This document shows, one piece after another, positions 18,150 through 30,234 of a DNA stretch of 64,000 bases; within the stretch, counting starts at the first letter, position 1; each line of letters starts with the position of its first letter. The DNA is taken from NCBI GenBank assembly GCA_963514095.1, contig OY741286.1, positions 1,778,611-1,842,610 on the forward strand, in the 5' to 3' direction. Both the position numbers and the translations under genes were made by a program. The stretch comes from Eutrigla gurnardus (taxonomy: Eukaryota; Chordata; Actinopteri; Perciformes; Triglidae). The notes under the pieces were generated by a model, which searched no databases, was not told the origin of the DNA, and saw nothing but the letters and a program-made list of their open reading frames with translations.

Positions 18150-21100
18150 GATGCAGCAGCAGAGACCAGACTCCCCTGGACCTGGACCTGGACCTGGACC
18201 CAGCTGTGTGTCCATGAAGAGTGACCGGTCTATGCCTGACTTTATGAACTTTAAAGGTGACCAAGCTGCTGATGGAAGGTAAGAACTGAACCTGAACTCT
18301 CATTAGAGGATGAATCAGGTCTAGACCAGCACCTTAATCAGTAACTCAGAGTCCACCAGCCCTGAATCCTGCAACCCGTTCTGTCTTCTGAACCACGATG
18401 AGTGACAGACAGTCTCTTGTTTCCCTGAAGCTCGAACAGAAAGGACCAATTAAATCCTTTTTAACTGGGATTAAACTACAGAATATGAAATAAACAATCC
18501 AACCTTAAAGAGACAATGAGGAGAAAACCTCTTGAAAGAAAAGACTCATAGACGGGAAAAGTATAGAGTTAATGACATAGAAGAGTAGCGGCCAGGCTAA
18601 GCTAAGCTAAGAACAGAAAGACTCCAAACTAACACCAAACTCGAGCACCGTCTTCCTCTCACTCAAGGGAGGTTGTAGAGTATTAAGTAAGACTCTTTAT
18701 ATCCACCAGACTCTTATTACAGGTTTTAACGTAACTGATAATGCATGAGGAGGTGTCTATTATCAGGAGGTAATGGACTACGTGAAGGACAGAACCATCA
18801 GACGCCCAGTGGAGATTTTGCAACCAAAATGTAAAGTTGTTTCATGAGTCATAACTCCGTTTCCACATCATTGTCACCCCATAAGGTTCTCATGCAACGG
18901 AAACATTGTCCACTGCTCCCGTTAATAGGACGGACCTTAGATACGACTTGGCAACGGGAGATATTTCTAGTCCGCTCAGCTCATAGAACTCTTAGGCACA
19001 GCTACAAACCACAAAGCTAACATTATGCTAGCAAAACGCTGAGTCCAGCACTAAGACGGGTGTTCACGGGTCCACAACGTGGTGTAATGTGACCCAGATC
19101 CATTTATAGTATTGATTCTGACACTAGCATCAACTCTTAGAGCAAGACTCATCAACATAAAGATAAACAGAGCCAACTGATTCATGAAGCTCAACTAGTT
19201 AGAATCTGATATTGTATTTAATATATCAGGATGCAGCAGCAGAGACCAGACTCCCCTGGACCTGGACCCAGCTGTGTGTCCATGAAGAGTGACCAGTCTA
19301 TGCCCCGCAATATTGGATTTAAAGCTGACCAAGCTGATGATGGAAGGTAAGAACTGAACCTGAACCCTCCTTAGAGGATGAATCAGGTCTAGACCAGCCA
19401 GAGAAAAGTTAAGAGTCAGTGAGAAGCTAAATTGGCTAACGTGACAGCTACTGCAAGCTAAGCTAAGCTAATATATGCTAAAGTGGGTTTACATCAGAGC
19501 TGACCAGTTCTGTAAAGTGAAGCCAAAGCTGAAGTGCCTTAAACTGTCAATCTCTCTGGTTGTATAGAAGTCTATGAGAAAATGGTCCTACTTCTCTCTG
19601 CTGGCCACCAGGGGGCGACTCCTCTCTGGTTGTATAGAAGTCTATGAGAAAATGGTCCTACTTCTCTCTGCTGGCCACCAGGGGGCGACTCCTCTCTGGT
19701 TGTATAGAAGTCTATGAGAAAATGGTCCTACTTCTCTCTTGATGTATTATCTCAGTAAACATTGTAAACATGAGTTTATGGTCTCAATCTCTAGTTTCAA
19801 GTCTTCTTCAATCCAGCATGATGTTCATTTAGTACATTATGGTCCATTTAGAGTCCACCAGACCAGGAAGCAGGGGATGCTTTAGGGGGCGGGGCTTACC
19901 TGCTGATTGACAGGTCGCTACCACACTACCAATGCAGTTAGCTACTAAGATGACTTAAACACTTAGCTGTAAAGTTGACCTTGAATTATGAAGCTAACTT
20001 TGTTAGCAGCTTCACACCAGAATCCAGATGGATCCAGATCCAGTAAGGTTGCTGCTCTGGGTTCCGCTCTACCGCTTGTGTTCATCAGATCCACCCTTTG
20101 TGCAGAATCCGAGGCTTCAAAACCGTAGTCCACAAACCAACAGGCGTTGTCACCATGACGACGTCCACTTCTGATCTCCAGTCTGTGGTTTAGTGACTCT
20201 TAACTTGGTTTTCTCCACAGAGTTCAGCAGATCTCAGAGGTTCCGTTGACCCAGCAGCATCAAACAGACCTGGACTCCATATTTATGGTGAGTACATGTA
20301 CAAGCTCTCCTTTCACTATTAACCACATCAACTACAGACTCAATGCTGAACTGGTTCTAGTGGTCTCCATGCTGCTCAGACCCACACATGAATCCCATGT
20401 TGGGTTCTTTAGAGTTCATGTTCAGTTTATCCTTCTGTTCCAGCTGCTGGAGGAGAACATCGGCACTTTTGTGAAGAACGAGCTGAAGAAGATCCAGAAG
20501 GTCTTGAGTCCAGATTACCCAGAATGCTTGGAGAGTGAGGACGAGGAGTTGTGGAGGAGCAGAGAGGCGTTTCGGAAGATCACAGTGCACTTCCTGAGGA
20601 GGATGAAGCAGGAGGAGCTGGCTGACCGTCTGCAGATCAGTAAGAGGATTTTAACAGATTTAACATGGTGGAAAGAAGAGAAGGATTCAACATGAAGAAC
20701 TTCATATTTCTCCTAATAGGCTGCACACAACTTCAATGTTTAGGTTCTCTGGTTGTCTACAGACCTGATTACAGCTGACATCATCATTATTATGCGTACG
20801 CATGATGTCAACGTTTATGTTGCTTTGCTTCAACCATCCAGACGAGTTAGAAGCTTTAAACAGTGAATTTAAACTGTTAGTAGCATCTAAATGTCTGCTT
20901 GTTACGTGTTCGGATGTCAGAATCGATATTCCAACAGACTCAAGTTCTACAGAGTTCAGACAGGATCACGACCGTTTCAGAGGAACAGGTGTTTCACTTC
21001 ACCCAGTGACCGTGTTAACTGGTGACTTTCAGCTCGTATAACTCCAGTGTTGGTAGATGAAAACAAAAATGTATTTAAAACAGGCTTCTACGAAGACACC

Positions 21101-23797
21101 TCCATGTTTTCAATGGTGGCGTCTCAGCGTGGAGGATTACGGTCTACCAGGATATTTAGAAATCCCAACGGTACTATTTTCAACACCGTCATCAATACCG
21201 TCTCTTTCTATGATGCTGTATTGTGATGTGTTGTAGTGACCAGCAGACGCCACCTGAGGTCAGTGTTTCTGTTTTGTTGCCTTAAAAATCTCATTCTGGT
21301 GAATTTTCCTTTCAAAACCAGAACGGCACATTGAGGCGATACAAGAGTCTCTTTATTTCTAGACTGACTCACTGAGCTTTACAGCTGCAGTTCAAAGGGT
21401 TATATATCCTTCCAGTTCTGTTTGTCTTGTAAATGTCTTTTATTTGACTTCTGTTGGCTTCATCAGGTGCACCTGATTGATTTTGTGTCCAATAGTTCTG
21501 ATTTAATCATGAAAGAAGCTCATGAAGTCACTCATACTGAGGACTATAGGAATACATGTCTCTAACACATGGCTTGTTCATAGACTGTAAAAGGGTCTGT
21601 AGGATCCACTAACTGGGTTCCTTTGTTGTTTATCCAGGAACCGCTGGTCCAGTGTACCAACGTAAACTCAAGTCTAACCTCAAGAAGGAGTTCCAGTGTT
21701 TGTTTGAGGGCATCACTAAAGCAGGAAACCCAACCCTCCTGAATCAGGTCTACACGGAGCTCCACGTCACAGAGGGAGGGACTGCAGAGGTCAATGAGGA
21801 ACATGAGGTCAGACAGATTGAAACGGCATCCAGGAAACCAGACAGACCAGAAACAACCATCAGACAAGAAGACATCTTTAAAGGCTCACCTGGAAGGGAT
21901 GAACCAATCAGAACAGTGATGACAAAGGGAGTGGCTGGCATCGGGAAAACAGTGTTAACACAGAAGTTCACTCTGGACTGGGCTGAAGACAAAGCCAACC
22001 AGGACATACAGTTCACGTTTCCATTCACATTCAGAGAGCTGAACCTGCTGAAAGAGAAGAAGTTCAGCTTGGTGGAACTCCTTCATCACTTCTTCCCTGG
22101 AACCAAAGAAGCAGGAATCTGCAGGTTTGAAGGGTTCCAGGTTGTGTTCATCTTTGACGGTCTGGACGAGTGTCGACTTCCTCTGGACTTCCACAACAAC
22201 GAGATCCTGACTGATGTTACAGAGTCCACCTCAGTCCAAGTGCTGCTGACAAACCTCATCAGGGGGAAACTGCTTCCCTCTGCTCGTCTCTGGATAACCA
22301 CAAGACCTGCAGCAGCCAATCAGATCCCTCCTGGGTGTGTTGACATGGTGACAGAGGTCAGAGGGTTCACTGACCCACAGAAGGAGGACTACTTCAGGAA
22401 GAGGTTCAGCGATGAGGAGCAGGCCAACAGGATCATCGCCCACATCAAGACCTCACGGAGCCTCCACATCATGTGCCACATCCCGGTCTTCTGCTGGATC
22501 ACTGCTACAGTTCTGGAGGACGTGTTGAAGACCAGGGAGGGAGGGGAGCTGCCCAAGACCCTGACCGACATGTACATCCACTTCCTGGTGGTTCAGTCCA
22601 AACTGAAGAACGTCAAGTATGATGGAGGAGCTGAGACGGATCCACACTGGAGTCCAGAGAGCAGGAAGATGATTAAGTCTCTAGGAAAACTGGCTTTTGA
22701 GCAGCTGCAGACAGGAAACCTGATCTTCTATGAACCAGACCTGACAGAGTGTGGCATCGATATCAAAGCAGCCTCAGTGTACTCAGGAGTGTTCACACAG
22801 GTCTTCAGAGAGGAGAGAGGACTGTACCAGGACCAGGTGTTCTGCTTCGTCCATCTGAGTGTTCAGGAGTTTCTGGCTGCTCTTCATGTCCATCTGACCT
22901 TCATCAACTCTGGTGTCAATCTGATGGCAGAAGAACCAACAACCTCCTGGTGGTCTAAAGTCTCCATAAACAAACCTAAACTAACACATCTGCACCAGAG
23001 AGCTGTGGACAAGGCCTTACAGAGTCCAAACGGACACCTGGACCTGTTCCTCCGCTTCCTTCTGGGTCTGTCACTAGAGACCAATCAGAAACACCTACGA
23101 GGTCTGCTGACACAGACAGGAAGTAGCTCACAGACCAATCAGGAAGCAGTCCAGTACATCAAGGAGAAGGTTAATGAGGATCTGTCTCCAGAGAGAAGCA
23201 TCAACCTGTTCCACTGTCTGAATGAACTGAATGATCGTTCTCTGGTGGAGGAGATCCAACAGTATCTGACTTCAGGACGTCTCTCCTCCAATAAACTGTC
23301 TCCTGGTCATTGGTCAGCTCTGGTCTTCATCTTACTGTCATCAGAGAAACATCTGGACGTGTTTGACCTGAAGGAATACTCTGCTTCAGAGAAGGCTCTT
23401 CTGAGGCTGCTGCCGGTGGTCCAAGCCTCCAGCAAAGCTCTGTAAATATAGTTTTTATATTCAGAAAACAACAAACCATCTTGGAATTACAAGGTTCTAT
23501 CTGCATTCTGAACCATTTGATTGGTTTTCCAAACTGCAAAAGGTAAAGAAGTAAAAAGTAGTTCCAAATAGTTACTGAAGAGTAAAGGTAAGAAAGTATT
23601 TAGTGAAAAAACTACTCGAGTACTGAGTAACTTCTGAGTAAATTCTGATTATTGTGGCCCCGCACCTGGTGATCTGAGAGACTCCCAGGAGGCATAGACG
23701 TTGGAAGGGCAGCTAACCCCCCCAGTTACATAAAAACCAATGCTTTCTCTAACATGAAGCGTTTGTTACCTCAGCTGAAAGAAAAGAAACAACACAG

Positions 23798-23835
<38 letters not shown>

Positions 23836-24683
23836 TATAGTATTTAGTTAGATAGGCCACTTGGACTTAGTGTATGTTTCTTGTTCATTGTTAATAAACC
23901 CCTTATGAACATACTGCTGTGTTTATTAATGTTGTATAAGAATGAATGATATCAACCTCTTCTCTGTGAAGAATTCACTAATCCTTCAACTTTTTGTACT
24001 CATATTCTAATAGTTATTAATTATTGGCATTTCAGTACAAACTCCTTAATATTGAGACTGAGTATTGATATTAATAATGATCTATTAATAACTGAATCTG
24101 CTCCTGCTAGTTCCCCAACACTGTGTTTTTCTCTGCGATCCAACAAAACACACACCACTACACACCGGTGTCTATTTATCAATGAAATGTATGACGTGAC
24201 CATCACCATCAAGTTACCGCCCCCTTGTGATGTCATATACTAATACCCAAAGTATATTTATTAAGCTTTAAAACACAAACAAAAAACACCCAACTGTCTC
24301 CAACAATAACCTTTAGCTGCATTGTGTTTGTTCTCTCCATCAGATGTCTGTGAACTGGAACTGGACACAAACACAGTCAGCAGAAACCTCAAACTGGACT
24401 ACAACAACAGGAAGGTGACATGTGTGTACGACGACCAGTCATATCCAGATCATCCAGACAGATTTGTCTCATGGCCTCAGCTGCTGTGTAGAGACGGTCT
24501 GACTGGTCGCTGTTACTGGGAGGTCGAGTGGAGAGGATGGGTTTATATATCAGTGAGTTACAGAGGAATCAAGAGGAGAGGAGACGACTCTAGGTTTGGA
24601 AGTAATGATCAGTCCTGGAGTCTGGGTTGTTATGATGGTCGTTACTTTGTCTATCACAAAAAGGAGCGAACAGACATCTCCTC

Positions 24684-24714
<31 letters not shown>

Positions 24715-24879
24715 TCTGGTGTGCTAGCAGTGTACTTGGACTGTCCTGCTGGCACTTTGACCTTCTACAGAGTCTCCTCTAACAAACTGATCCACCTCCA
24801 CACCTTCAACACCACATTCACTGAACCTCTTTATCCTGGGTTTACAGTCTGGCCTGGATCAGTGTCTCTGTGTCTCTGA
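18150..24879 (+). CDS. NLRC3-like NLR: FISNA-NACHT with B30.2, LRR-less
   Basis: Exons read: 18150-18278 and 19230-19346 (N-terminal repeat, RPDSPGP...SCVSMKSD type), 20221-20287, 20444-20639 (helical LLEENIGTFVKNELKKIQ), 21638-23441 (FISNA plus NACHT) and 24344-24879 (PRY-SPRY/B30.2). Phases agree through the NACHT exon. It carries Walker A GVAGIGKT (about 21931), Walker B VVFIFDGLDECR (about 22141) and an intact winged-helix part. The protein is a cytosolic ATP-binding sensor of the large fish NLR-C group. The NACHT exon ends in phase 2 (GCTCT|GTAAAT), while the B30.2 exon enters in phase 1 (CAG|AT GTC TGT). Direct splicing gives a stop (TGA) within three codons, so the usual linking LRR exons are missing. 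The N-terminal repeat exons also carry a leading G and could be preceded by an unseen exon. The gene may be defective or make a NACHT-only protein. Confidence 0.8.
19553..19738. repeat. 70-bp tandem repeat with CTCF-like motif
   Basis: Two full and one partial unit of TCTCTGGTTGTATAGAAGTC...; each full unit ends CTGGCCACCAGGGGGCGACT. The CCACCAGGGGGCG core closely matches the known CTCF site. The array lies in an NLR intron. Confidence 0.8.
20640..21637. other. NLR intron between helical and FISNA-NACHT exons
   Basis: About 1 kb with no further domain exon seen. A short palindrome, TGCGTACGCA, lies near 20794. Splice sites at both ends are canonical (ATCA|GTAAGA and TTTATCCAG). Confidence 0.6.
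23442..24343. other. intron where LRR exons are expected
   Basis: Search by eye for LSGC/LRELDLS/GVKLLS-type LRR coding on either strand found none. It contains an (AC)n run (about 23800-23833) and otherwise AT-rich unique sequence. An acceptor with a long pyrimidine tract precedes the B30.2 exon (TTGTTCTCTCCATCAG). Confidence 0.6.
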
Positions 24880-25733
24880 AACTGTTCACAACAAACACAA
24901 AGCGGTGTGATTACATTCAGAGTCGATGCAAAGATGTGAATGAAAACATAGCAGTTTGTAATCAGTCAGGTTCATTCCTCCTTGTACTTGTTGTAAATGT
25001 ATTCATGCTTGTGTAAATGTACTTAAATGAATGGAGTATATCGGGATGGCTTTGTCTTTAGACTGAACCTTGTCGTGTTGAGGAACATGCATTAGTGACT
25101 GGAGCAACTAGTTGCTGTCCAGTGAAAACCATCAACATGAAACACAGAGCACACACAGATTAGAATAGAAAACATCATGTATTTAACATATTACAAATAA
25201 AACACATATTAAACTGTTTCTTCATTGTTGGAGAAGATGCTCCTGCTAAATCCACTGAGGAATTATAAACTATGATGATGCTGCAGCTGTGATTTTCCAT
25301 TCATCAACGCTTTATAACGCTTGCTCTTGGGTGATGTTGGGAGATACACAGACCAGCTGAGGAAGACGGCTGCACGATGCATGTGAACGTGTCTGGGTAT
25401 TGTTACCACCTGGCTCTAAGGTGGCAACAAGGAGGGAGGCGACACACAGATAAAGCACCAAAAAGGTACTTTTATTTGACAAAAGTAAATGAACTTATTT
25501 AGAAATGAATGTGGTGTGTAGGTAAGAAAAGGAGTCAGTCATGTCAGCAGTGTGTGGATGTGTGGACAATATGGTGAGATGTGTGCTGTATAGTGCCACA
25601 AACCAAACAAAGGAAGGAACAATCAAGGGTCTGGAGCCAGCTGAGAGAGAGAGAGGCTATGCAGAGGGCCGACTTCTATGCCCTCTGGAGAGCCCAGCCC
25701 ACATGGGCAGGTATAATCACGAGCCTCGACCCA
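24880..25733. other. NLR 3' flank
   Basis: Likely 3' UTR with an AATAAA at about 25195-25201, 320 bases after the stop. After that there is no recognised feature up to the Harbinger fragment. Confidence 0.5.
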
Positions 25734-25861
25734 AAAAGGGAATACTGTAGTGATCAATAAAAATCACGAGGCTGCTTGGGCAAGAAGTGCCGAGCGATTA
25801 AATACAGAAGTACCTTTAAGAGTAACGTGTTCTAATATAATACTGACAACAACTTCACGGA

Positions 25862-25930
25862 CGTGAGGATAGTGTAGAGGTAACGTGCCGGCTTTGCATG
25901 CAGCCGGCCACGGTTCAATTCCTGACTATG
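25862..25930 (+). other. tRNA-like pol III promoter segment
   Basis: A-box TAGTGTAGAGG and B-box GGTTCAATTCC match the consensus at every position, with an anticodon-like stem (CGGCT/AGCCG) around TTGCATGC between them. The acceptor stem does not pair and the loop has eight bases, so this is not a working tRNA gene. The same segment is present in the second Harbinger copy. Confidence 0.55.
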
Positions 25931-25960
25931 GAAGTTTGAGAAACTTCTTTCTTTGTCCGG

Positions 25961-26104
<144 letters not shown>

Positions 26105-26422
26105 GATAGGCCTAGTAAATTCATCTACATTGATCAACTCATTTATCTCAACAATTCAATGAATACATTCAATGAACTTATTAATGAACTCACCTGAAAG
26201 GAATGTATGAGGCTGTAAATTGCATGCAGCAATGCCTTTGTCATTGGGATCTATAACATGCTATTAATAATAACATCTTTATGCCTATCATGTTTGGGTT
26301 CTATTATTATATTTGGGTTCTGGGGAAATTGTATGACATATTTATCATAGTTAAGGTAAAATGTTGGTCTAATTCTCTGATCTAAAGACAATTATACAGG
26401 CAAAAAACACACGTGATGTCAT

Positions 26423-26490
26423 CGCCGGGATGTGAACCTGGGATGCCCACGTTCGGGGGCAGGAGCATCACCACTCACCCAACTGGGGGC
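26423..26490 (-). other. second tRNA-like segment, opposite strand
   Basis: The minus strand has CAGTTGGGTGAGTGGTGATG (A-box-like, one mismatch) and GGTTCACATCC (B-box-like, one mismatch), with a G/C-rich hairpin between. Counterpart of 42857-42924. Together with the plus-strand segment, it gives the element two convergent tRNA-like units. Confidence 0.4.
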
Positions 26491-26559
26491 TTTAGATAAT
26501 GATATGGCCAGTCGGTCTTAAACAAAATAAACGATTTATTCATATTTTTTAATTGCAAG

Positions 26560-27583
26560 TGTAACCTTCTTCTTAGTCTTCTCGGGTTCTGTCTGATCAA
26601 CTAGGTTCGGATAAGGAGACTGGCAGTAGCACTGAAGCATGACAGCAATTGATCTCCAACCCACATAACACACAACACAAAATATGGTATAAATGTTTAG
26701 ATTCAAGTATTCAGTTTTGTTTCTCAACTTAAATTGTTCAGCCTTGCACACATTAAATGAAATGCAGTTCGCTTTCACATAAATTAAATTCGCAGAATGA
26801 AATAGAATGAGCTGACCAGGTAAGTACCGGTATAGAAAATAATAAAGATAAAATAAAATAAAATGTCTCTTTCCCCTTTAATGGCTTGAATTGTCCTTTT
26901 TATTCCTTGTTTTCCACTGTTTGTTTCAGTTTATTTATTGTCTTTCAGGGTCCTCCAAGGAGAAAACAGTTCTTTAAGTTCCTTTGTCAGTTTGTTTTTT
27001 AGCAAAAAACTGTAAAAAAAAATAGGAAAAAATCTAAAATACTGAGATGTCAGAAAAGAAAGTGCAAATATAATGTGTTCCTCCTCAGGACTGAGTCCTG
27101 TCCTACCACACTGGCGCCACACTGGTCCCGATGAACCAAGAGCCTCCACGCGGCAACGGCGGTGGTGTGGATCACAGTTGAACAGAAGAACTCGTCCCTC
27201 AAAAAAACCAGCCAAAATAGTTCAGAAAAGTCCGTGGAAACACTCGTCCGAGTCGCTCCCGAGATCGGTTTCACTTCCACCAGGTAAGTTTCTCTTCACA
27301 CTCACTTCCTAACGACAGTTTTATCACAACTTCCACGAAATATCATCACTTTTGGCCGCCGAACGGGGACGCTTTGCTCTGCGGCTGCATGAGGTTTCTC
27401 CTTTCTTTTTTCCTCTTTTTCTCTGTCCCTCACCTTCTCACACACACCGAGGCCTGCAGGTGATGCGTTCAGGTAAGCTCGGAAATTCTACTATCGGACG
27501 AAAAACAACTACAATACAGGAAACCTATGATGTATTCAAGGAAACTGGTATTTCTGAGTGTTGTAATTATAACCAGGGTTACA
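26560..27583. mobile_element. probable solo LTR (1,024 bp)
   Basis: The insertion begins TGTAACC and ends GGTTACA, has TG...CA ends and is flanked by CAAG on both sides (26556-26559, 27584-27587). The paralogous Harbinger copy at about 43002 has a single CAAG at the same place, so the empty site is known. Four-base duplication with TG/CA ends is the mark of an LTR retroelement reduced to one LTR by recombination. No gag/pol sequence is inside. It contains an (AAAAT)n-like A-rich stretch near 26855. LTR family and orientation are unknown. Confidence 0.65.
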
Positions 27584-27932
27584 CAAGCGTGTATTTTTAG
27601 ACGCTTGATGAAAATATAGTCTGTTTGTACTTCATATATGTAATTTCTGTAATTTTTGGTCTTTCACGTGATGAAATCACGAGGACTAGGCTTGGCGGAA
27701 CCTTCTGCTGGTACAGTTGTTTCCGACAGACGGACTTCTCTGAAACCCCCGCTAAAGTAAGCCTGATGGTTAGCCTGCCCCGGAGCAGGCTAGTTTGGTC
27801 GGATAAATTCCCATGGTTACTTAGCGGAGAGTGCCTCAAGTCACGTTGATGGAACGCAACTCTCGCTAAAGGTAGCGAGGTTTATCCAAATTAGCCCGGC
27901 TTTGAGCTTAGCGAGTTTGATGGAATACCCCT

Positions 27933-28300
27933 CTGCTTTGTTCTGTTGTTTTTTGTTTTGTTTGATTTAGTTTTTTGTTGTAAGGCTTCTTTGAGCACCC
28001 GGAAAAGCACTTTATAAAACGTTTTTATTTTATAATATATATATTTTTATAATTATTATTATTATTACGTGTTTAATCAAGGTTCATGAACTGAAATGCA
28101 TTGAAAATAAATTGAATTATAAATGTAAAAAAAACTTTTTTTAACTGAAACTCTGCTTTCCACCAGCAGGTGGCGGTAAAACGCCACCAGGATCCAGGTG
28201 AAGCCAGGGTCGGCCATCACTGTATGGGGGTTGGGTGGACCAGGTTGGGGGTGTGGGCGCGGCGTGGGACGCGGCTTGGGGGCTGGTCTAGGCGTGGTCC
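27933..28300. other. spacer before V-set gene 1 promoter
   Basis: AT-rich (TATATATTTTTATAATTATTATT near 28035-28065), then rising G+C. It contains CCACCAGCAGGTGGCG (about 28160), a CTCF-type core, and a G-rich stretch at 28220-28285. Confidence 0.5.
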
Positions 28301-28461
28301 TATTTAAGTCGACGCTCCCTTCTTTTTAGAACTAACAGATTCGGACCGCAGCCGCCCACAGCGGTCCACCCCGCGGCTCCTCCACCCCCGTCAGCCGCCC
28401 GCCGGCCGGCCACATGTCACCTCGCCCCGCTCCGCTTTCATGGAGGACGTGGGGAGCCGCC
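28301..28461 (+). promoter_or_regulatory. candidate promoter and 5' UTR of V-set gene 1
   Basis: A TATA-like TATTTAAG at 28301 lies 160 bases ahead of the chosen leader ATG. It is followed by a C-rich 5' UTR with abundant CpG. The change from AT-rich to CpG-rich sequence here supports a transcription start. Confidence 0.4.
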
Positions 28462-30234
28462 ATGTTGTTTCGGAGCCTCGTGGTTGCCTCCGAGGCGGCA
28501 GGTAAGCTGGAGAAACCCGCTGTTCAACGGCCACGCGAGCGCGCGCGTTCACAATATTGACGCCGTACGCTTCTTTTTTTTTCTTTTTTTTTTTAACTCA
28601 ACGCTTCCGGTTTCAAAATAAAAGTCCGCCCGCCTCGAACTCTTTCATTGTTAACGCTGCGCTTTAACGGAAATATTTGCAGGACAGCGTGATTGAAGAG
28701 GCAGCTCAGTGACGCAGTTGCTTAGCTGGACCAGACGCGCGCGCACAGACATACACACACACACACACACACACGCACCATATGTTTTGAATGGGGGGGT
28801 ATATTTTGTTGCATGATGTCGGAATAGTGACTAACTGCCCAGAAAACAGACATTTTGATGATCTCAGGCGCTGAAATAATAATGATGATGATGATGGATG
28901 GCTTGGTTGATATTGGTTTAAACTTTAAAGAGCTAACTGAAGGATTGGACAGGGCGGTTCTATGACTCACTATTAACCCCGCCCACTGTGCTTTAGCAGG
29001 AGGGGGGTTAACGTTGGATTTCAAACAACCCAGCGAGTACATGAATGGAAAACCATAACTGTCTCTTTTGACCACGTTGTCTACTTGTACTTTGTGTTGC
29101 GTCACCGTCCAAGTACAACGAGAGAAACACGTGTTGAGCTGTTAGGAATGGTGGAAAGAATCCGGTCCGTTATTCTCACTGATAACATGATGTAATGCTT
29201 ATTCCACCAGCTCATGCCTCTCTGATACTGAAGCGACTCTGCAGGGAGACTCCTTATTTACTCAATATGTCTGTAGTATTGTGAGCAAAACAACGTCGCC
29301 TGCAGGACCTGTTGGTTTATCTGGTGGTGCCTTCAGGGACATTTTAGTTCCTCTGTGATGCACGGTTGCAGAGACGGTTAGCGGTTGAACTGTTGAGCTG
29401 TTAGGAATGGTGGAATGAGCCTGGTCTGAATCTGGACTGGGATCCCTCAACGGGTGACACGTCCTTACTACTTTGTTTATTGTCTCCTGCCATGTTTGGA
29501 GGGGGTTAATGAGTCATGTCCCACCACATTTTTATGTCATTCATTGACTTGTTTTCTGTCGTGGTGTTTTTGTTCTGTGTTGAATGACAAAAGAGCTGCT
29601 GAAATGCATTTCCACCTGCTGTTTGTCAGACGTGAAGAACGTGACGGTGAGGCCCGGCGACAACGCCACCCTTCAGTGTTACGGTCCCAGAGGGGCCGCC
29701 GTGGAGGCGCTGCAGTGGAGCCGAGCCGACCAGAAGACGGACTATTATGTCTTCTTCTACCGAAACAAGCACCCCATCCCCAGCTACCAGCTGGAGTCAT
29801 TTCGTGGTCGAGTGGTGCTCGGAGATCCTTGGATGAGGGGCGGGAACGTCTCTGTGGTGCTGCTGAACGCCACCGCCAACGACACCGGGACGTACGAGTG
29901 CCGGGTGTCGGCGGACCGACGTGCCAAGCGGAACGAACCGGAGCCCTCCAGCATCATCAGGCTGACGGTGGCGGAGCCAGGTGAGTTGGATGGGCCGAGA
30001 CTTCGGGCAACGCTTGATGAAAATACTTCACCTCACGCCTGTTTCTGGTCTGCAGATCTCCCTGACGACGGGACCAGGTCCTGGTCCAGACTCGAAGTGG
30101 GTGTGATGGCTGTTGTCAGCGTGCTTGTCGTGGTCGTGGGCGGCGTTGTTGGTTTGGTGATGAAAGGGAAATGTAAAGCGTACGATCCGCCTCCTGTACA
30201 GCATCAGATGAACACTATGGGATCTGACTCCTAG
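28462..30234 (+). CDS. V-set Ig membrane receptor 1
   Basis: Exons: leader 28462-28501 (MLFRSLVVASEAA, donor CAG|GTAAGC; weak signal peptide), V-set 29630-29980 and stalk/TM/tail 30056-30234. All junctions are phase 1, the rule for Ig exons. The V domain has the first Cys in LQCYG, Trp in LQWSR, VFFYRNKH, the RGRVVLGD strand and DTGTYECRV with the second Cys. The span is VMAVVSVLVVVVGGVVGLVM, and the tail (KGKCKAYDPPPVQHQMNTMG) is short with no ITIM and no charged residue in the span. Resembles the fish V-set family often named CXADR-like. The role is probably adhesion or ligand recognition at the surface. The leader is the least certain exon: a longer frame from ATG 28440 is out of phase. 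Confidence 0.75.
28738..28775. repeat. (AC)n microsatellite
   Basis: Dinucleotide run in intron 1 of V-set gene 1, starting after GACGCGCGCGCACAGACAT. Confidence 0.85.
29176..29391. repeat. ~200-bp dispersed repeat, copy 1
   Basis: Shares about 200 bases (ACTGATAACATGATGTAATG ... GTTGCAGA) with 32478-32681, with a few substitutions and a short indel. It is flanked by two direct copies of TTGAGCTGTTAGGAATGG (about 29134 and 29393), so it may be an insertion with its site duplicated. It lies in intron 1 of V-set gene 1. Confidence 0.7.
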
